A stretch of 29,397 nt of DNA from an uncultured Prevotella sp. GTDB taxonomy: Bacteria; Bacteroidota; Bacteroidia; Bacteroidales; Bacteroidaceae. The position numbers were made by a program, and so were the translations under genes. This document shows positions 15,983 through 24,174 of the stretch, in pieces; the first letter of the stretch is position 1; every line of letters starts with the position of its first letter. The notes below the pieces were generated by a model, which saw nothing but the letters and a program-made list of their open reading frames with translations, ran no database searches and was not told where the DNA came from. The stretch lies in contig CAMQBR010000020.1 in the NCBI GenBank assembly GCA_946999045.1, positions 1 to 29,397 on the forward strand, written 5' to 3'.

Positions 15983-18184
15983 TTATTCCCCATTTACCAA
16001 ATCTTCCATTACACAACTTTCTTCAGCACTAATATGATATTGTCTCAGCAACTTAACATCCATATCAAAAATATGATGCAACGAAACTTGGGCATTGGTA
16101 TGCGAATGCTTAGACACCATATTTATATATTGTTGAAAGAAACCAATAGCCTTCACTATATCTGATTGAAACCACATACAGTAACCAGCATTCAAATAAT
16201 CAGAAGCCTCATGCGCTGAGTTGTCTGTTAGTCGTTGATAAATACTCAAAGCATGTTCTACTTTATTCTGTCTAAGATACCCCCAAGCTAACGAACGCTG
16301 TGTAGGTAGATGGTTTGGGTACTCATAATTTAATTTAAAGAGTATATTCATGCCCTCATCCAAATTACCATTATTAATCAGCGATACAGCCAAGTTTAAT
16401 TGTATTTTATGGTTATTTTCATCTTGCTGCAGTAATTTTCTGCAACATTTTATAGCTTGCTGATAATTACCTAAATAAAAACTTGTATAAGCCTTTCCTT
16501 TTATAGCCTTTTCATTATTCTTATCTATCAATAACATTTTATCGTAAGCAACAGCAGCCTCCTGATAGTCTTTGTTTTGATAATAACATAAAGCCAACAG
16601 TTCCCAATACTCTAAGCTATCCTTATTGCTATAATGAGTGAGCAATAGCCGCAATTCTCTGTAAAAATGATGTTTATACAAAAATCTGCCTATCTCTACC
16701 GCTCTGTTTTTAATAGCTGTATCAAACAATAAACTATTTACTACAAAGAATATGGTATTCTCTTTTACGTATGTATTAAAAGGATTACAAAACTCTTCTT
16801 TTTGAGAGAAAAGTCGATAAAACCTATACAAATCTTGCAAATACATACGTCTTAAATAGGCAGACGATGCCTTGTCTTCCATAATAACGGCAGAGTGTAA
16901 AGCTCCTTGGTTCTCCAACACTTCTCGCATATTAGCAGGTATTTGGTTTATAATGCGAGCCGTAGCTAAGGCAAAAGAATATTTGTCTGAATTGCAGAAG
17001 GGCCCATTATCCAATAAATTCTGTAATATCTTACTATTCCCCATTTGCTCATACACATGTTGCAAAGCAGGATGTTTTTCGTAGAACGGCATAAACCAAT
17101 TGCTTAATATCGTGAAGAAACTAAAACGTTTCATCTGTGAGAAGCCCCCGAAATAGATGTCTGCTCCTGCCTTTTGCATATTCATCATTTGCTGAAAACT
17201 ATTTTCAAGTTCTTCCATGGCATGGTCGGCAGCATCTGGATGAAGTATATCCGACAACACATCTTCCTCTTTTTCTATCATTTCCCCCTCCATCATGCTC
17301 AGGTTGTTACCCTTCATAATCTGTGGGATAATATCCTTTTGCAGTTTCTCATTATCGGCATCGGCATTCATACAATAAAAGAATTGTATTTGCAACTCTA
17401 CCAAATCTTTAAGAATATCAGTATTATTACCTACTTCTTTGCAATATAATTTCAAAAAAGGAAATATGCTCTGCTCTTTTTGTGGCATACCCAAAGCAAA
17501 TCCTACCAATGCACGCTGCTTTACTGCTTCATCGTTAGATTTTAGAAAAATACTCAATAAAGCACTATGCTTTCTTATATCAAACAATTGAATATTAGAA
17601 AGTGTTATTGCACTTACCAACACTTGTGCATCTATACTATCAATGGTAGGCGAAAGAATAAGCTGGGGTAAGAATTGAGCTGTACTCTCACTCCATTGGG
17701 GAGAAACAAAGATGGCATTAAACAGTTTATCCATGTATTGTTGATGCTTACTGTAAATGTCTTGTTCTTTGCTTTTGCGTACCTCGTTAGCCTCTAACGA
17801 CAGCATGGTAACATCTTGCACAAATTCTTCTAACTTTTCCTTTATCGTACTATCATCTAACGAGATAGACTGTGCTACACCATTTGCCTTAGCATAAACA
17901 GAACTGGTACTAACCAAGACAGATAACTGCAAATCACTATTTAGCCTGTACAAATCACATAGCAAAGAACTATATACATCTTCAAATTGCGGATCTTTCA
18001 GTCCACGATGCATATAATCTTTCATCAAGAGATAATTACCATTTATCTCTTCCCATTGCGCTTCAAACTTAACACAATGACGCTCTATCATATATTGATG
18101 TATCAGCTTTAGTGCTTTAGGTACATTTCTATCTTCAACAATCACATCTCGTAATCGTTGTAAGTCAGTATCAGCGTATCTCAA
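15983..18184 (-). CDS. Large TPR-containing protein of unknown function
   Basis: A 733-residue, mostly helical protein without signal peptide or membrane segments. The C-terminal third (about 515-700) has tandem tetratricopeptide repeats, e.g. ALCYYQNKDYQEAAVAYDKML, AYTSFYLGNYQQAIKCCRKLL and LAWGYLRQNKVEHALSIYQRL. The first 500 residues have no motif I recognise, apart from an acidic stretch with MMEGEMIEKEEDVLSDILHP. The start is a TTG at 18184, three codons after an in-frame TAA; the next Met is residue 32 and would cut a helix. The gene follows the substrate-binding lipoprotein by 59 nt and may share its transcript. A scaffold role is typical for TPR proteins, but partners are unknown. Confidence 0.8.
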   Translation of the reverse strand: MRYADTDLQRLRDVIVEDRNVPKALKLIHQYMIERHCVKFEAQWEEINGNYLLMKDYMHRGLKDPQFEDVYSSLLCDLYRLNSDLQLSVLVSTSSVYAKANGVAQSISLDDSTIKEKLEEFVQDVTMLSLEANEVRKSKEQDIYSKHQQYMDKLFNAIFVSPQWSESTAQFLPQLILSPTIDSIDAQVLVSAITLSNIQLFDIRKHSALLSIFLKSNDEAVKQRALVGFALGMPQKEQSIFPFLKLYCKEVGNNTDILKDLVELQIQFFYCMNADADNEKLQKDIIPQIMKGNNLSMMEGEMIEKEEDVLSDILHPDAADHAMEELENSFQQMMNMQKAGADIYFGGFSQMKRFSFFTILSNWFMPFYEKHPALQHVYEQMGNSKILQNLLDNGPFCNSDKYSFALATARIINQIPANMREVLENQGALHSAVIMEDKASSAYLRRMYLQDLYRFYRLFSQKEEFCNPFNTYVKENTIFFVVNSLLFDTAIKNRAVEIGRFLYKHHFYRELRLLLTHYSNKDSLEYWELLALCYYQNKDYQEAAVAYDKMLLIDKNNEKAIKGKAYTSFYLGNYQQAIKCCRKLLQQDENNHKIQLNLAVSLINNGNLDEGMNILFKLNYEYPNHLPTQRSLAWGYLRQNKVEHALSIYQRLTDNSAHEASDYLNAGYCMWFQSDIVKAIGFFQQYINMVSKHSHTNAQVSLHHIFDMDVKLLRQYHISAEESCVMEDLVNGE

Positions 18185-18243
18185 AATTTCTTATTTTTAT
18201 GGTTAGGAATATAAAAAACCTTTCTGCATCTTTCTAAAGATTG

Positions 18244-19161
18244 TTACAAGCTTCTTACATAACGTTGAGCTATTGCCACATCTTTTTGCAACGGACTGGC
18301 TGCATGTTCAAATTTTATTGTAGGTAAAGCTTCCACCGTTTTGTCATCAGTGTGGCAATACTTATTTATAATCTTTGCATAATGCTGAATGCCATGTATA
18401 TTCAATGAGTCTACAGCTCTATTGTATGCCAAAACAAAAGCATCCATCTGCTTTTTGCGATTCACACTCTTCTTTATATCCATACGAAAAGCTATCACAC
18501 CTAAGTTGCACCCCATATCACTGCTTTCTGCCAACACACTATGCTTATGCAAGCGAGCTGTTGTAGCCTGTGGCTCGGCAAGCCACATGGCATCCATCTC
18601 ATTATTCAGCAGCATTTGCAGTCGTACCAGTACATCATTAATCTGTACTCTGAAAACTTTAGCTGTAGTTTTTACACCCTTCAAGCTTTTATCAGTAAGA
18701 TAATCGGTTGCCGAATACCTTGTCATGGCCACCATTTTATCACCCAACTGGTTTAGTTCTTTAATACGAGCTGTCTTGTTACTTATTAGTTGCCATTGCA
18801 GCTGGGTAGCAATAGGATAAAACAATGCTACCCCCTTTCGCTTCAATCGCTCGGTACGTATCAGGTCTGATACAATTCCTTCAACGCTTTTTCCTACAAT
18901 GGCTGTATCACAATCCATTTGTGCGGTGAATGGAACTAAGCGCACGTCTACATGAAAAGCATCAAACAAATGCTTTTCTTTGGCAACAAATAGTGGTAAA
19001 CCATCAATAGTAGGTAATACACCAACCTTAAAGGCTGCCACGTATTCTTTTTGTTGCTTTGCTTTCTCTGCCTTTGTAGCCTTTTTCTTTTGTTCAGTAG
19101 AAGTGCCACAACTTACTAACAAAACAAGCACAACAAGTATGATAGCCAGTATTTTCTTCAT
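18244..19161 (-). CDS. Substrate-binding lipoprotein, NMT1/SsuA-like
   Basis: A 305-residue predicted lipoprotein: MKKILAIILVVLVLLVSC ends in a lipobox with Cys18, followed by a Lys/Glu-rich linker. The body has the periplasmic-binding fold of the NMT1/SsuA type (FKVGVLPTIDGLPLFVAKEKHLF, then MLLNNEMDAMWLAEPQATTAR). Such proteins usually bind small ligands for an ABC importer, but no permease or ATPase gene is in the window, so the ligand is unknown. I chose the ATG at 19161 over the one three codons upstream because it opens the canonical MKK signal. In lipid-anchored form it would sit on the inner or outer membrane. Confidence 0.82.
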   Translation of the reverse strand: MKKILAIILVVLVLLVSCGTSTEQKKKATKAEKAKQQKEYVAAFKVGVLPTIDGLPLFVAKEKHLFDAFHVDVRLVPFTAQMDCDTAIVGKSVEGIVSDLIRTERLKRKGVALFYPIATQLQWQLISNKTARIKELNQLGDKMVAMTRYSATDYLTDKSLKGVKTTAKVFRVQINDVLVRLQMLLNNEMDAMWLAEPQATTARLHKHSVLAESSDMGCNLGVIAFRMDIKKSVNRKKQMDAFVLAYNRAVDSLNIHGIQHYAKIINKYCHTDDKTVEALPTIKFEHAASPLQKDVAIAQRYVRSL

Positions 19162-19234
19162 ATTGTGCAAAATTAATCATTTATTTTGATACTCTAAAAA
19201 ATTATTGTTATTTTTGTCTATATCAACTTAAGAA

Positions 19235-19478
19235 GGGTGGTTCTATCAATTAGCTTTGACAGATTGTGATACTATTTCTGAGGTAAATTTGTTTGTGAGT
19301 GAAGGAGTATAGCGAGCTATACTACTAAACGAACAAGCAAATTGAACCAAAAACAGAGCAAGCCGAATACAATCAAACTTGTTTGAATTGTTGAGGCGCA
19401 GCCTGTTTTATATAAAAAGAGCCCACAAGATGACAAAACGTAAACACACTAACATAAAAACTTTACGTAGAACCGCCC
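19235..19478 (+). mobile_element. Repeat element copy A (MITE-like, complete)
   Basis: A 244-bp non-coding repeat with inverted ends GGGTGGTTCTA and TAGAACCGCCC (one mismatch in 11; the pairing extends by AA/TT outside). It fills most of the 338-nt gap between the divergent lipoprotein and radA genes. It shares with copy B a long central block from about 19344 (TTGAACCAAAAAC) to 19420 (ending TTTTATATAAAAAGA), with copy D the right end (AACATAAAAACTTTACG), and with fragment C the left end. It has no open frame for a transposase, so if mobile it would be moved in trans. The radA ATG is 21 nt beyond its right end, so the radA promoter must lie within or before it. Confidence 0.75.
19282..19348. 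other. 67-nt imperfect hairpin in copy A
   Basis: Two arms of 31 and 32 nt flank the loop CGAG. The stem starts GGT/ACC, has a one-nt bulge, then a long paired stretch (5' arm AAATTTGTTTGT), two small internal loops, and a terminal stem AGTATAG/CTATACT. Comparison with the hairpin in copy B shows the same bulge and internal-loop positions although the arms differ. The 5' arm also contains TAAATTTG, a match to the -7 consensus, but copy B lacks it. Confidence 0.7.
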
Positions 19479-19499
19479 TTAAATAAAAAAAAGATATTT

Positions 19500-20885
19500 A
19501 TGGCAAAAGATAAAATAGCATACGTTTGTTCTAACTGCGGTCAAGAATCTACTAAATGGATAGGAAAATGTCCTAACTGTGGTGAGTGGAATACCTTCAA
19601 GGAGATAAGAATTGCCAACGACACTCCTGCTACCCTAATGCGCTCTACAGCAACAACAATAAAAGGGGGAAACGAAAAAAGCAAACCTATCCTTCTAAAA
19701 GATATATCTGCTCATGATGAACCAAGAATTGATATGCAGGATGAAGAACTTAACAGAGTACTGGGAGGCGGACTGGTTCCAGGGTCTATGGTTCTGTTGG
19801 GGGGCGAACCTGGTATTGGTAAAAGCACACTTACCTTACAAACTATGCTTAAGATAACACACAAGCGTATATTTTATGTAAGTGGTGAAGAGAGCGCACA
19901 TCAACTTAAAATGCGAGCCGAACGCCTATCTCAAACATTGAACGATAACGTGGTTATCTTATGCGAAACATCTTTAGAACATATCTTTACTCAAATACAC
20001 AATGTTAAACCAGAACTCATTATTATTGATTCTATCCAAACTATAGCTACAGAGCATATTGATAGCTCGCCAGGAAGCATATCGCAGGTAAGAGAGTGCG
20101 CCGCCCTACTACTACACTTTGCCAAAACCTCTGGTATACCTATTATATTAATAGGGCACATCACAAAAGAAGGTACATTGGCAGGACCTAAAATACTTGA
20201 GCACATTGTAGATACTGTTATACAGTTTGAAGGCGACCAACATTATATGTATCGTATTCTTCGTTCTATCAAAAACCGATTCGGCAGCACTTCCGAATTG
20301 GGCATATACGAGATGCAGCAAAATGGATTGCGACAAGTTAACAATCCGTCAGAACTATTACTAACACACGATCACAACGGATTGAGCGGCATTGCCATAT
20401 CTTCTGCCATAGAGGGCATTCGCCCTTTCCTCGTTGAAACACAAGCCTTAGTTTCAACTGCTGCTTACGGTACACCACAACGTTCGGCAACAGGGTTCGA
20501 CCAGCGTCGACTTAATATGCTATTAGCTGTCTTAGAAAAACGAGTAGGCTTTAAACTCATGCAGAAAGATGTTTTCCTCAATATTGCGGGTGGCATAAAG
20601 GTTACCGACCTGGCAACCGACCTGAGCGTCATCGCTGCCGTGCTGTCCAGTAATGTAGATACTGCCATTGAGGATGGCTGGTGCATGGCTGGCGAAGTAG
20701 GATTAAGTGGTGAGGTACGCCCTATCAACAGGATAGAACAACGAGTAGCCGAAGCCGAAAAATTAGGCTTTACGCATATTATCATCCCTAAATACAATAT
20801 GCAGGGCTTTCCTCATCAAAAGTATAACATACAATTGCACCCAGTACGAAAAGTAGAAGAGGCTTTAAGAGCTTTGTTTGGATAA
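19500..20885 (+). CDS. radA: DNA repair protein RadA
   Basis: A 461-residue RadA/Sms protein, a RecA-like ATPase that promotes branch migration and processing of recombination intermediates. The order is canonical: an N-terminal zinc finger with C10, C13, C24 and C27 (CSNCGQ...CPNCGEW), Walker A GGEPGIGKST at 101-110, Walker B-like LIIIDSIQ near 173-180, the RadA signature KNRFGS at 258-263, and a Lon-protease-like C-terminal domain (VGLSGEVRPINRIEQRVAEAEKLGF). It is the only gene on the plus strand. Repeat copy A ends 21 nt before its ATG and copy B begins at its stop codon, so its expression signals lie within or next to repeats. Confidence 0.97.
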   Translation: MAKDKIAYVCSNCGQESTKWIGKCPNCGEWNTFKEIRIANDTPATLMRSTATTIKGGNEKSKPILLKDISAHDEPRIDMQDEELNRVLGGGLVPGSMVLLGGEPGIGKSTLTLQTMLKITHKRIFYVSGEESAHQLKMRAERLSQTLNDNVVILCETSLEHIFTQIHNVKPELIIIDSIQTIATEHIDSSPGSISQVRECAALLLHFAKTSGIPIILIGHITKEGTLAGPKILEHIVDTVIQFEGDQHYMYRILRSIKNRFGSTSELGIYEMQQNGLRQVNNPSELLLTHDHNGLSGIAISSAIEGIRPFLVETQALVSTAAYGTPQRSATGFDQRRLNMLLAVLEKRVGFKLMQKDVFLNIAGGIKVTDLATDLSVIAAVLSSNVDTAIEDGWCMAGEVGLSGEVRPINRIEQRVAEAEKLGFTHIIIPKYNMQGFPHQKYNIQLHPVRKVEEALRALFG

Positions 20886-20886
20886 A

Positions 20887-21144
20887 GGCTGGTTCTATAA
20901 ATTAACTTTGTTAGATTTTGAACTTATTTTTGAGGTCAAAATGCAAGAGCGTGAAGGAGTGTAGTGAGCTACACGACTGAACAATCTTACATTTTGAACC
21001 AAAAACGGAGCAAGCCGAATGCAATCAAACTTGTTTGAATGGTTGAGGCGCAGCCTGTTTTATATAAAAAGAAGCCAAAAGATAACAAAACGTATTTCAT
21101 AAAATTATAATGACTATATGCGGTGGTAATTTATAGAACCAGCC
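20887..21144 (+). mobile_element. Repeat element copy B (MITE-like, complete)
   Basis: A 258-bp repeat with perfect 17-bp inverted ends, GGCTGGTTCTATAAATT at 20887-20903 and its complement at 21128-21144. TAAA flanks both sides (20883-20886 and 21145-21148), a possible 4-bp target duplication that includes the radA stop codon TAA. The interior matches copy A from about 20996 to 21070, including GAGGCGCAGCCTG and TTTTATATAAAAAGA. The last 70 bp differ from copies A and D, so B is either older or a recombinant. It has no coding capacity. It lies between the convergent radA and tamL-like genes, and the short AGGC-GCA-GCCT hairpin followed by GTTTT might help end transcription. Confidence 0.75.
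20934..21000. other. 67-nt imperfect hairpin in copy B
   Basis: The same 31 + 4 + 32 nt layout as in copy A, with loop TGAG and terminal stem GTGTAG/CTACAC. The long paired stretch reads CAAAATGCAAGA in the 5' arm and differs from copy A at more than half of its positions. The 3' arm has changed to match, and the bulge after GGT and the internal loops are in the same places. Confidence 0.7.
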
Positions 21145-21160
21145 TAAAAAAAATAAGACT

Positions 21161-21226
21161 AATTTACCTCAAAAATAGTCTCACAATCTGTCAAAGCTAA
21201 TTTGTAGAACCGCCATAGAACCAGCC
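21161..21226 (-). repeat. Repeat fragment C (left end only) plus an extra element tip
   Basis: Read on the minus strand, 21214-21161 begins GGCGGTTCTACAAATTAGC and matches the left end of copy A for about 54 nt with about five differences, then stops inside what would be the 5' arm of the hairpin. Directly beyond it, 21215-21226 reads ATAGAACCAGCC on the plus strand, repeating the right tip of copy B (21133-21144). The fragment is therefore flanked by two copies of this 12-nt tip, which suggests nested or repeated insertion at the same spot. It completes the 363-nt gap between radA and the next gene. Confidence 0.7.
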
Positions 21227-21248
21227 ATAAAAACTAACAAAAAAAAAC

Positions 21249-23459
21249 TTAAAAAGGCATTCCCACTGCAAAATGGCAAGTAAGATGCTGGCGTAAATCA
21301 GGATGCAAAAACACATAATAATCTTTTGTATCAGCATAAGCAGGATCAAGAGCCTTCATACCCATATCAAAACGAAGAATAAAATACCCAAGATTTAAAC
21401 GCAACCCCAAACCATATGCCACAGCTATCTGCTTATAAAAGTCATGCCATTTAAACTGTCCACCTGGCTGCTCAGCATAATCACGAAGCGTCCATATATT
21501 TCCAGCATCAATAAAAGCAGCTCCATGCAACTTCCAAAACAATTTAGTACGATACTCTACATTCATATCCAACTTCATATCACCCGTTTGATTAATGAAA
21601 TCTATTCGCCCATCACTGCCACGAAACTTACCAGGACCTAAGCCACGAACACTCCAACCACGCACAGAGTTAGCTCCACCCGAAAAATATCTTTTTTCAA
21701 ACGGTAACACCTTAGAGTTTCCATAAGGATAGGCTATGCCCAAAGCAAAATGAAGTGCAAGAGAGTTGTTTAAATCAAAATTAAGCAATCGTGTATAAGC
21801 TACATCTCCCTTAACATACTGTGCAAAGGCTGTATTAAATAATGTGTACTGCCCCTGCTCGTTTTTATGAAAACCCAAAGGCTGCGCTACAATATGCAAC
21901 ATATTGCCCACCGTTTCAAAATTAGCCATTACCGCATGCTTGCCATTATTATACGCCAAGCCAAAACCTATCTTCATAATGAGCAAGTTCTCATAATTAT
22001 ATCGCAAAATTACGTTCCTGTTGCTCACACTATCTAAGTAATCGTGCTTAAACGTATCTGATATCCAAGGCATATACACATAGTTAAGATCTATCAAATC
22101 TAATCGGTAAGAGATATTATTTTGAGATTTGCCCCAACGATACCTAAAAGCTGACGACAACACCCTACGATGAAATTCAGGACGATTTTGCAGATTATAA
22201 CTAAAAGACACCTCTGATGTTGCTATACGTTGCCTACGAAACTCTGCCGAAAGGAATGGTGCTAATAGTAGAGGAAACTGTAATTTAGCTTCAGCATTAT
22301 ACTCTTGATAATCTTGATCGTTATACCCCTCTAATCCTGTAATAGCCTCAAAAGCACCACGAAGCTGCAAACTAAGTACCTCACTACCTTTAAAAAGATT
22401 TCTATTGGTATAAGTTAAAAGCACTGCAGTACCAAAATTGCCTGCGGTATTGGTGCCTTCTGGCTGAAAAGATATGGTACGAGGCTTCTGTTCGCTAAGC
22501 TGTATATCACAGTTAAGCAAGGTTGTGTCGGGAATTTCCTTAAATCTGATATTGGTATACTTAATAGCCTGCAATCGGGCAAAGCTACGATAAGTACGTT
22601 GTAAGTTGGCTGCAGAAAAAGGTTTATCTTTAAATATGTATGTATTATATATTAAGGTACTGGGGCGTAAATTGATTTGATGATTATCTGCAGACGAATA
22701 ATGTACCGAATGAACTATATAACGAGGATGAAGCATTTCTGGAGATTCGTTGTTTACTCTATACTTACGCAATTTTACTACCAAGCTAATGCCTTCATCA
22801 TGCTGACTGCTATCTGCTTCAAACATAATAAAATCTTTATGAAACTTGTAGTAGCCATTATCCAATAACAATTTAGTAATACGACTCCTCTCATTATCTA
22901 AAAGGCTTACCGTAAAGCGTTCGCCTGAATGTATGGCTAAAGCAGCATTCTCAGGCTTATCAAATGCCAACAATTGCTTTATGTTTTTATCTTGTATATC
23001 ATAGCGTACCGAACTGATATAAAATGGCTTACCAGGGTATAATGTATAAATTGCCTTTAGCTTATTGCCGCTTATCTTCGTATTAAAAGCTACATATGCG
23101 TGCATATATCCTGCATTAAACAAGGCTGATGTTAAAGCTTGCTGCGACAATTTTGCCTGAATTGTATCAAAAATAACGGGCTTTTCGCCTAACTTCCTAA
23201 GTGTCTTGTTTATCCATTTGGTCGTATCTCTGCCCGAAAGCATATAAGTTCTCAATGGAATTTTAAAAAGAGAAAACCACTTAGAATTAGCCTTTTGGCG
23301 AATATAGGGTTCTAACGATGCTACATCTACATCTTTTTTACTACATTTTATTTCAACCTTTTGTAGCAAATACTTATTTTCTGGGATAAAGCGGTTAGTA
23401 GAACAACTAACCGTAACAAATATAATAGATAGATATACAAAAAACTTTAAGTATCTCAA
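21249..23459 (-). CDS. tamL: TamL-like Omp85 outer-membrane lipoprotein
   Basis: A 736-residue BamA/TamA-superfamily protein. The signal sequence ends in a lipobox with Cys19 (VTVSC), the feature that separates Bacteroidota TamL from proteobacterial TamA. Residues about 30-325 form POTRA-like repeats, and about 330-736 a 16-strand-type beta barrel with the conserved SVRGW loop motif at 598-602 and a C-terminal GMPF ending in Phe. TamL proteins are thought to act with TamB in outer-membrane protein or lipid assembly; no tamB is visible here. The start is a TTG at 23459: the next Met is residue 73, which would remove the signal. A -7 box lies about 52 nt upstream. Confidence 0.88.
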   Translation of the reverse strand: MRYLKFFVYLSIIFVTVSCSTNRFIPENKYLLQKVEIKCSKKDVDVASLEPYIRQKANSKWFSLFKIPLRTYMLSGRDTTKWINKTLRKLGEKPVIFDTIQAKLSQQALTSALFNAGYMHAYVAFNTKISGNKLKAIYTLYPGKPFYISSVRYDIQDKNIKQLLAFDKPENAALAIHSGERFTVSLLDNERSRITKLLLDNGYYKFHKDFIMFEADSSQHDEGISLVVKLRKYRVNNESPEMLHPRYIVHSVHYSSADNHQINLRPSTLIYNTYIFKDKPFSAANLQRTYRSFARLQAIKYTNIRFKEIPDTTLLNCDIQLSEQKPRTISFQPEGTNTAGNFGTAVLLTYTNRNLFKGSEVLSLQLRGAFEAITGLEGYNDQDYQEYNAEAKLQFPLLLAPFLSAEFRRQRIATSEVSFSYNLQNRPEFHRRVLSSAFRYRWGKSQNNISYRLDLIDLNYVYMPWISDTFKHDYLDSVSNRNVILRYNYENLLIMKIGFGLAYNNGKHAVMANFETVGNMLHIVAQPLGFHKNEQGQYTLFNTAFAQYVKGDVAYTRLLNFDLNNSLALHFALGIAYPYGNSKVLPFEKRYFSGGANSVRGWSVRGLGPGKFRGSDGRIDFINQTGDMKLDMNVEYRTKLFWKLHGAAFIDAGNIWTLRDYAEQPGGQFKWHDFYKQIAVAYGLGLRLNLGYFILRFDMGMKALDPAYADTKDYYVFLHPDLRQHLTCHFAVGMPF

Positions 23460-23510
23460 AATGTATTTGTTTAAAGCTAAGACAATACTTAACTAATCAT
23501 ACAATATTTG

Positions 23511-23518
23511 CAAAGGTA
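23511..23518 (-). promoter_or_regulatory. Likely -7 box of the tamL-like gene
   Basis: The minus strand reads TACCTTTG, an exact match to TAnnTTTG, placed so that transcription would begin about 45 nt before the TTG start. A T-rich stretch precedes it and no clear -33 TTTG is seen. The 181-nt gap 23460-23640 otherwise shows only a small hairpin (GTGTA-ATAC-TACAC, about 23588-23601) and two ACTAAAGTrTA direct repeats of unknown meaning. Confidence 0.45.
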
Positions 23519-23640
23519 AGAAAAAAAATAAAACTATGCTTTTTAAGAATTAACTTTTTAGGCTGGAGAGCTTTATATCCCTTACTAAAGTGTAATACTA
23601 CACACAATACAAAACTAAAGTATAGAGGGCTATATAACAA

Positions 23641-24075
23641 CTAAAAACGCTTAAAACTAAGACGAAGTTTTTTAGTTGATAGTTGCATATCAAAAGCATT
23701 TAAGCTCTCTATCTTAAAACTTTCGTTTAACGAATTTACACCATAATACTTTATCTGTTTGGTATCTTTGATAACAATATCTCCTTTGCTTCTATCCGAA
23801 ATAAGTATATGATGTAAAGTTAAATTATCTTTAGCATACTGAAACTGCAATATGCAAGGCAACAGCTTATAAGAATAATCGTTAAAAGCCATCAAATCTC
23901 CCTGCACCGACCAAAACAAACGATACTTAGATAAATCTGTATGCCCACCAGTACTTAATGTATCTATCGACTCCAAATGCCAAAAACCATCCAGCTTTCC
24001 ATTGTTGCTATGTTCTATTTCGCACGACGACATTACGAATAACAATAACAACAGTAAATATATATATTTCTTCAT
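23641..24075 (-). CDS. Small lipocalin-like lipoprotein, unknown function
   Basis: A 144-residue protein with a lipoprotein signal MKKYIYLLLLLLFVMSSC (Cys18). The mature part begins with a DGFWHLESIDT segment typical of Bacteroidota lipocalin-like domains (a GxW motif followed by beta strands), and most of the rest alternates polar and hydrophobic residues as in a small beta barrel. I chose the ATG at 24075 over the upstream one at 24120 because it opens the signal peptide. Its position between the Wzi-family and TamL-like genes, all codirectional, places it in an envelope group. Ligand and role are unknown. Confidence 0.72.
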   Translation of the reverse strand: MKKYIYLLLLLLFVMSSCEIEHSNNGKLDGFWHLESIDTLSTGGHTDLSKYRLFWSVQGDLMAFNDYSYKLLPCILQFQYAKDNLTLHHILISDRSKGDIVIKDTKQIKYYGVNSLNESFKIESLNAFDMQLSTKKLRLSFKRF

Positions 24076-24123
24076 AAAATTCGTATAACTTAAAAATTGA
24101 TTACAGAATAATAACAACATTCA

Positions 24124-24163
24124 TAAAAAACGTGCGTATGAAAGTAAAAAAGCAGGCATACGC
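24124..24163 (-). terminator. Possible terminator after the Wzi-family gene
   Basis: On the minus strand a 7-bp stem GCGTATG/CATACGC with a 16-nt loop begins 11 nt past the stop at 24175 and is followed by ACGTTTTTT. The large loop makes it weaker than a textbook intrinsic terminator. It lies between the Wzi-family gene and the small lipoprotein gene, so the two may not share one transcript. Confidence 0.4.
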
Positions 24164-24174
24164 TATTTCAAACT

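Noticed and set aside
19168..19175. TAATTTTG (minus) as a -7 box for the substrate-binding lipoprotein
   Set aside because: It lies only 7 nt before the ATG, leaving almost no leader, and no -33 element is seen.
19284..19291. TAAATTTG in copy A as a dedicated radA promoter
   Set aside because: The match lies in a hairpin arm, has a poorly spaced upstream TTG, and is not kept in copy B. It may work by chance but is not supported as a feature.
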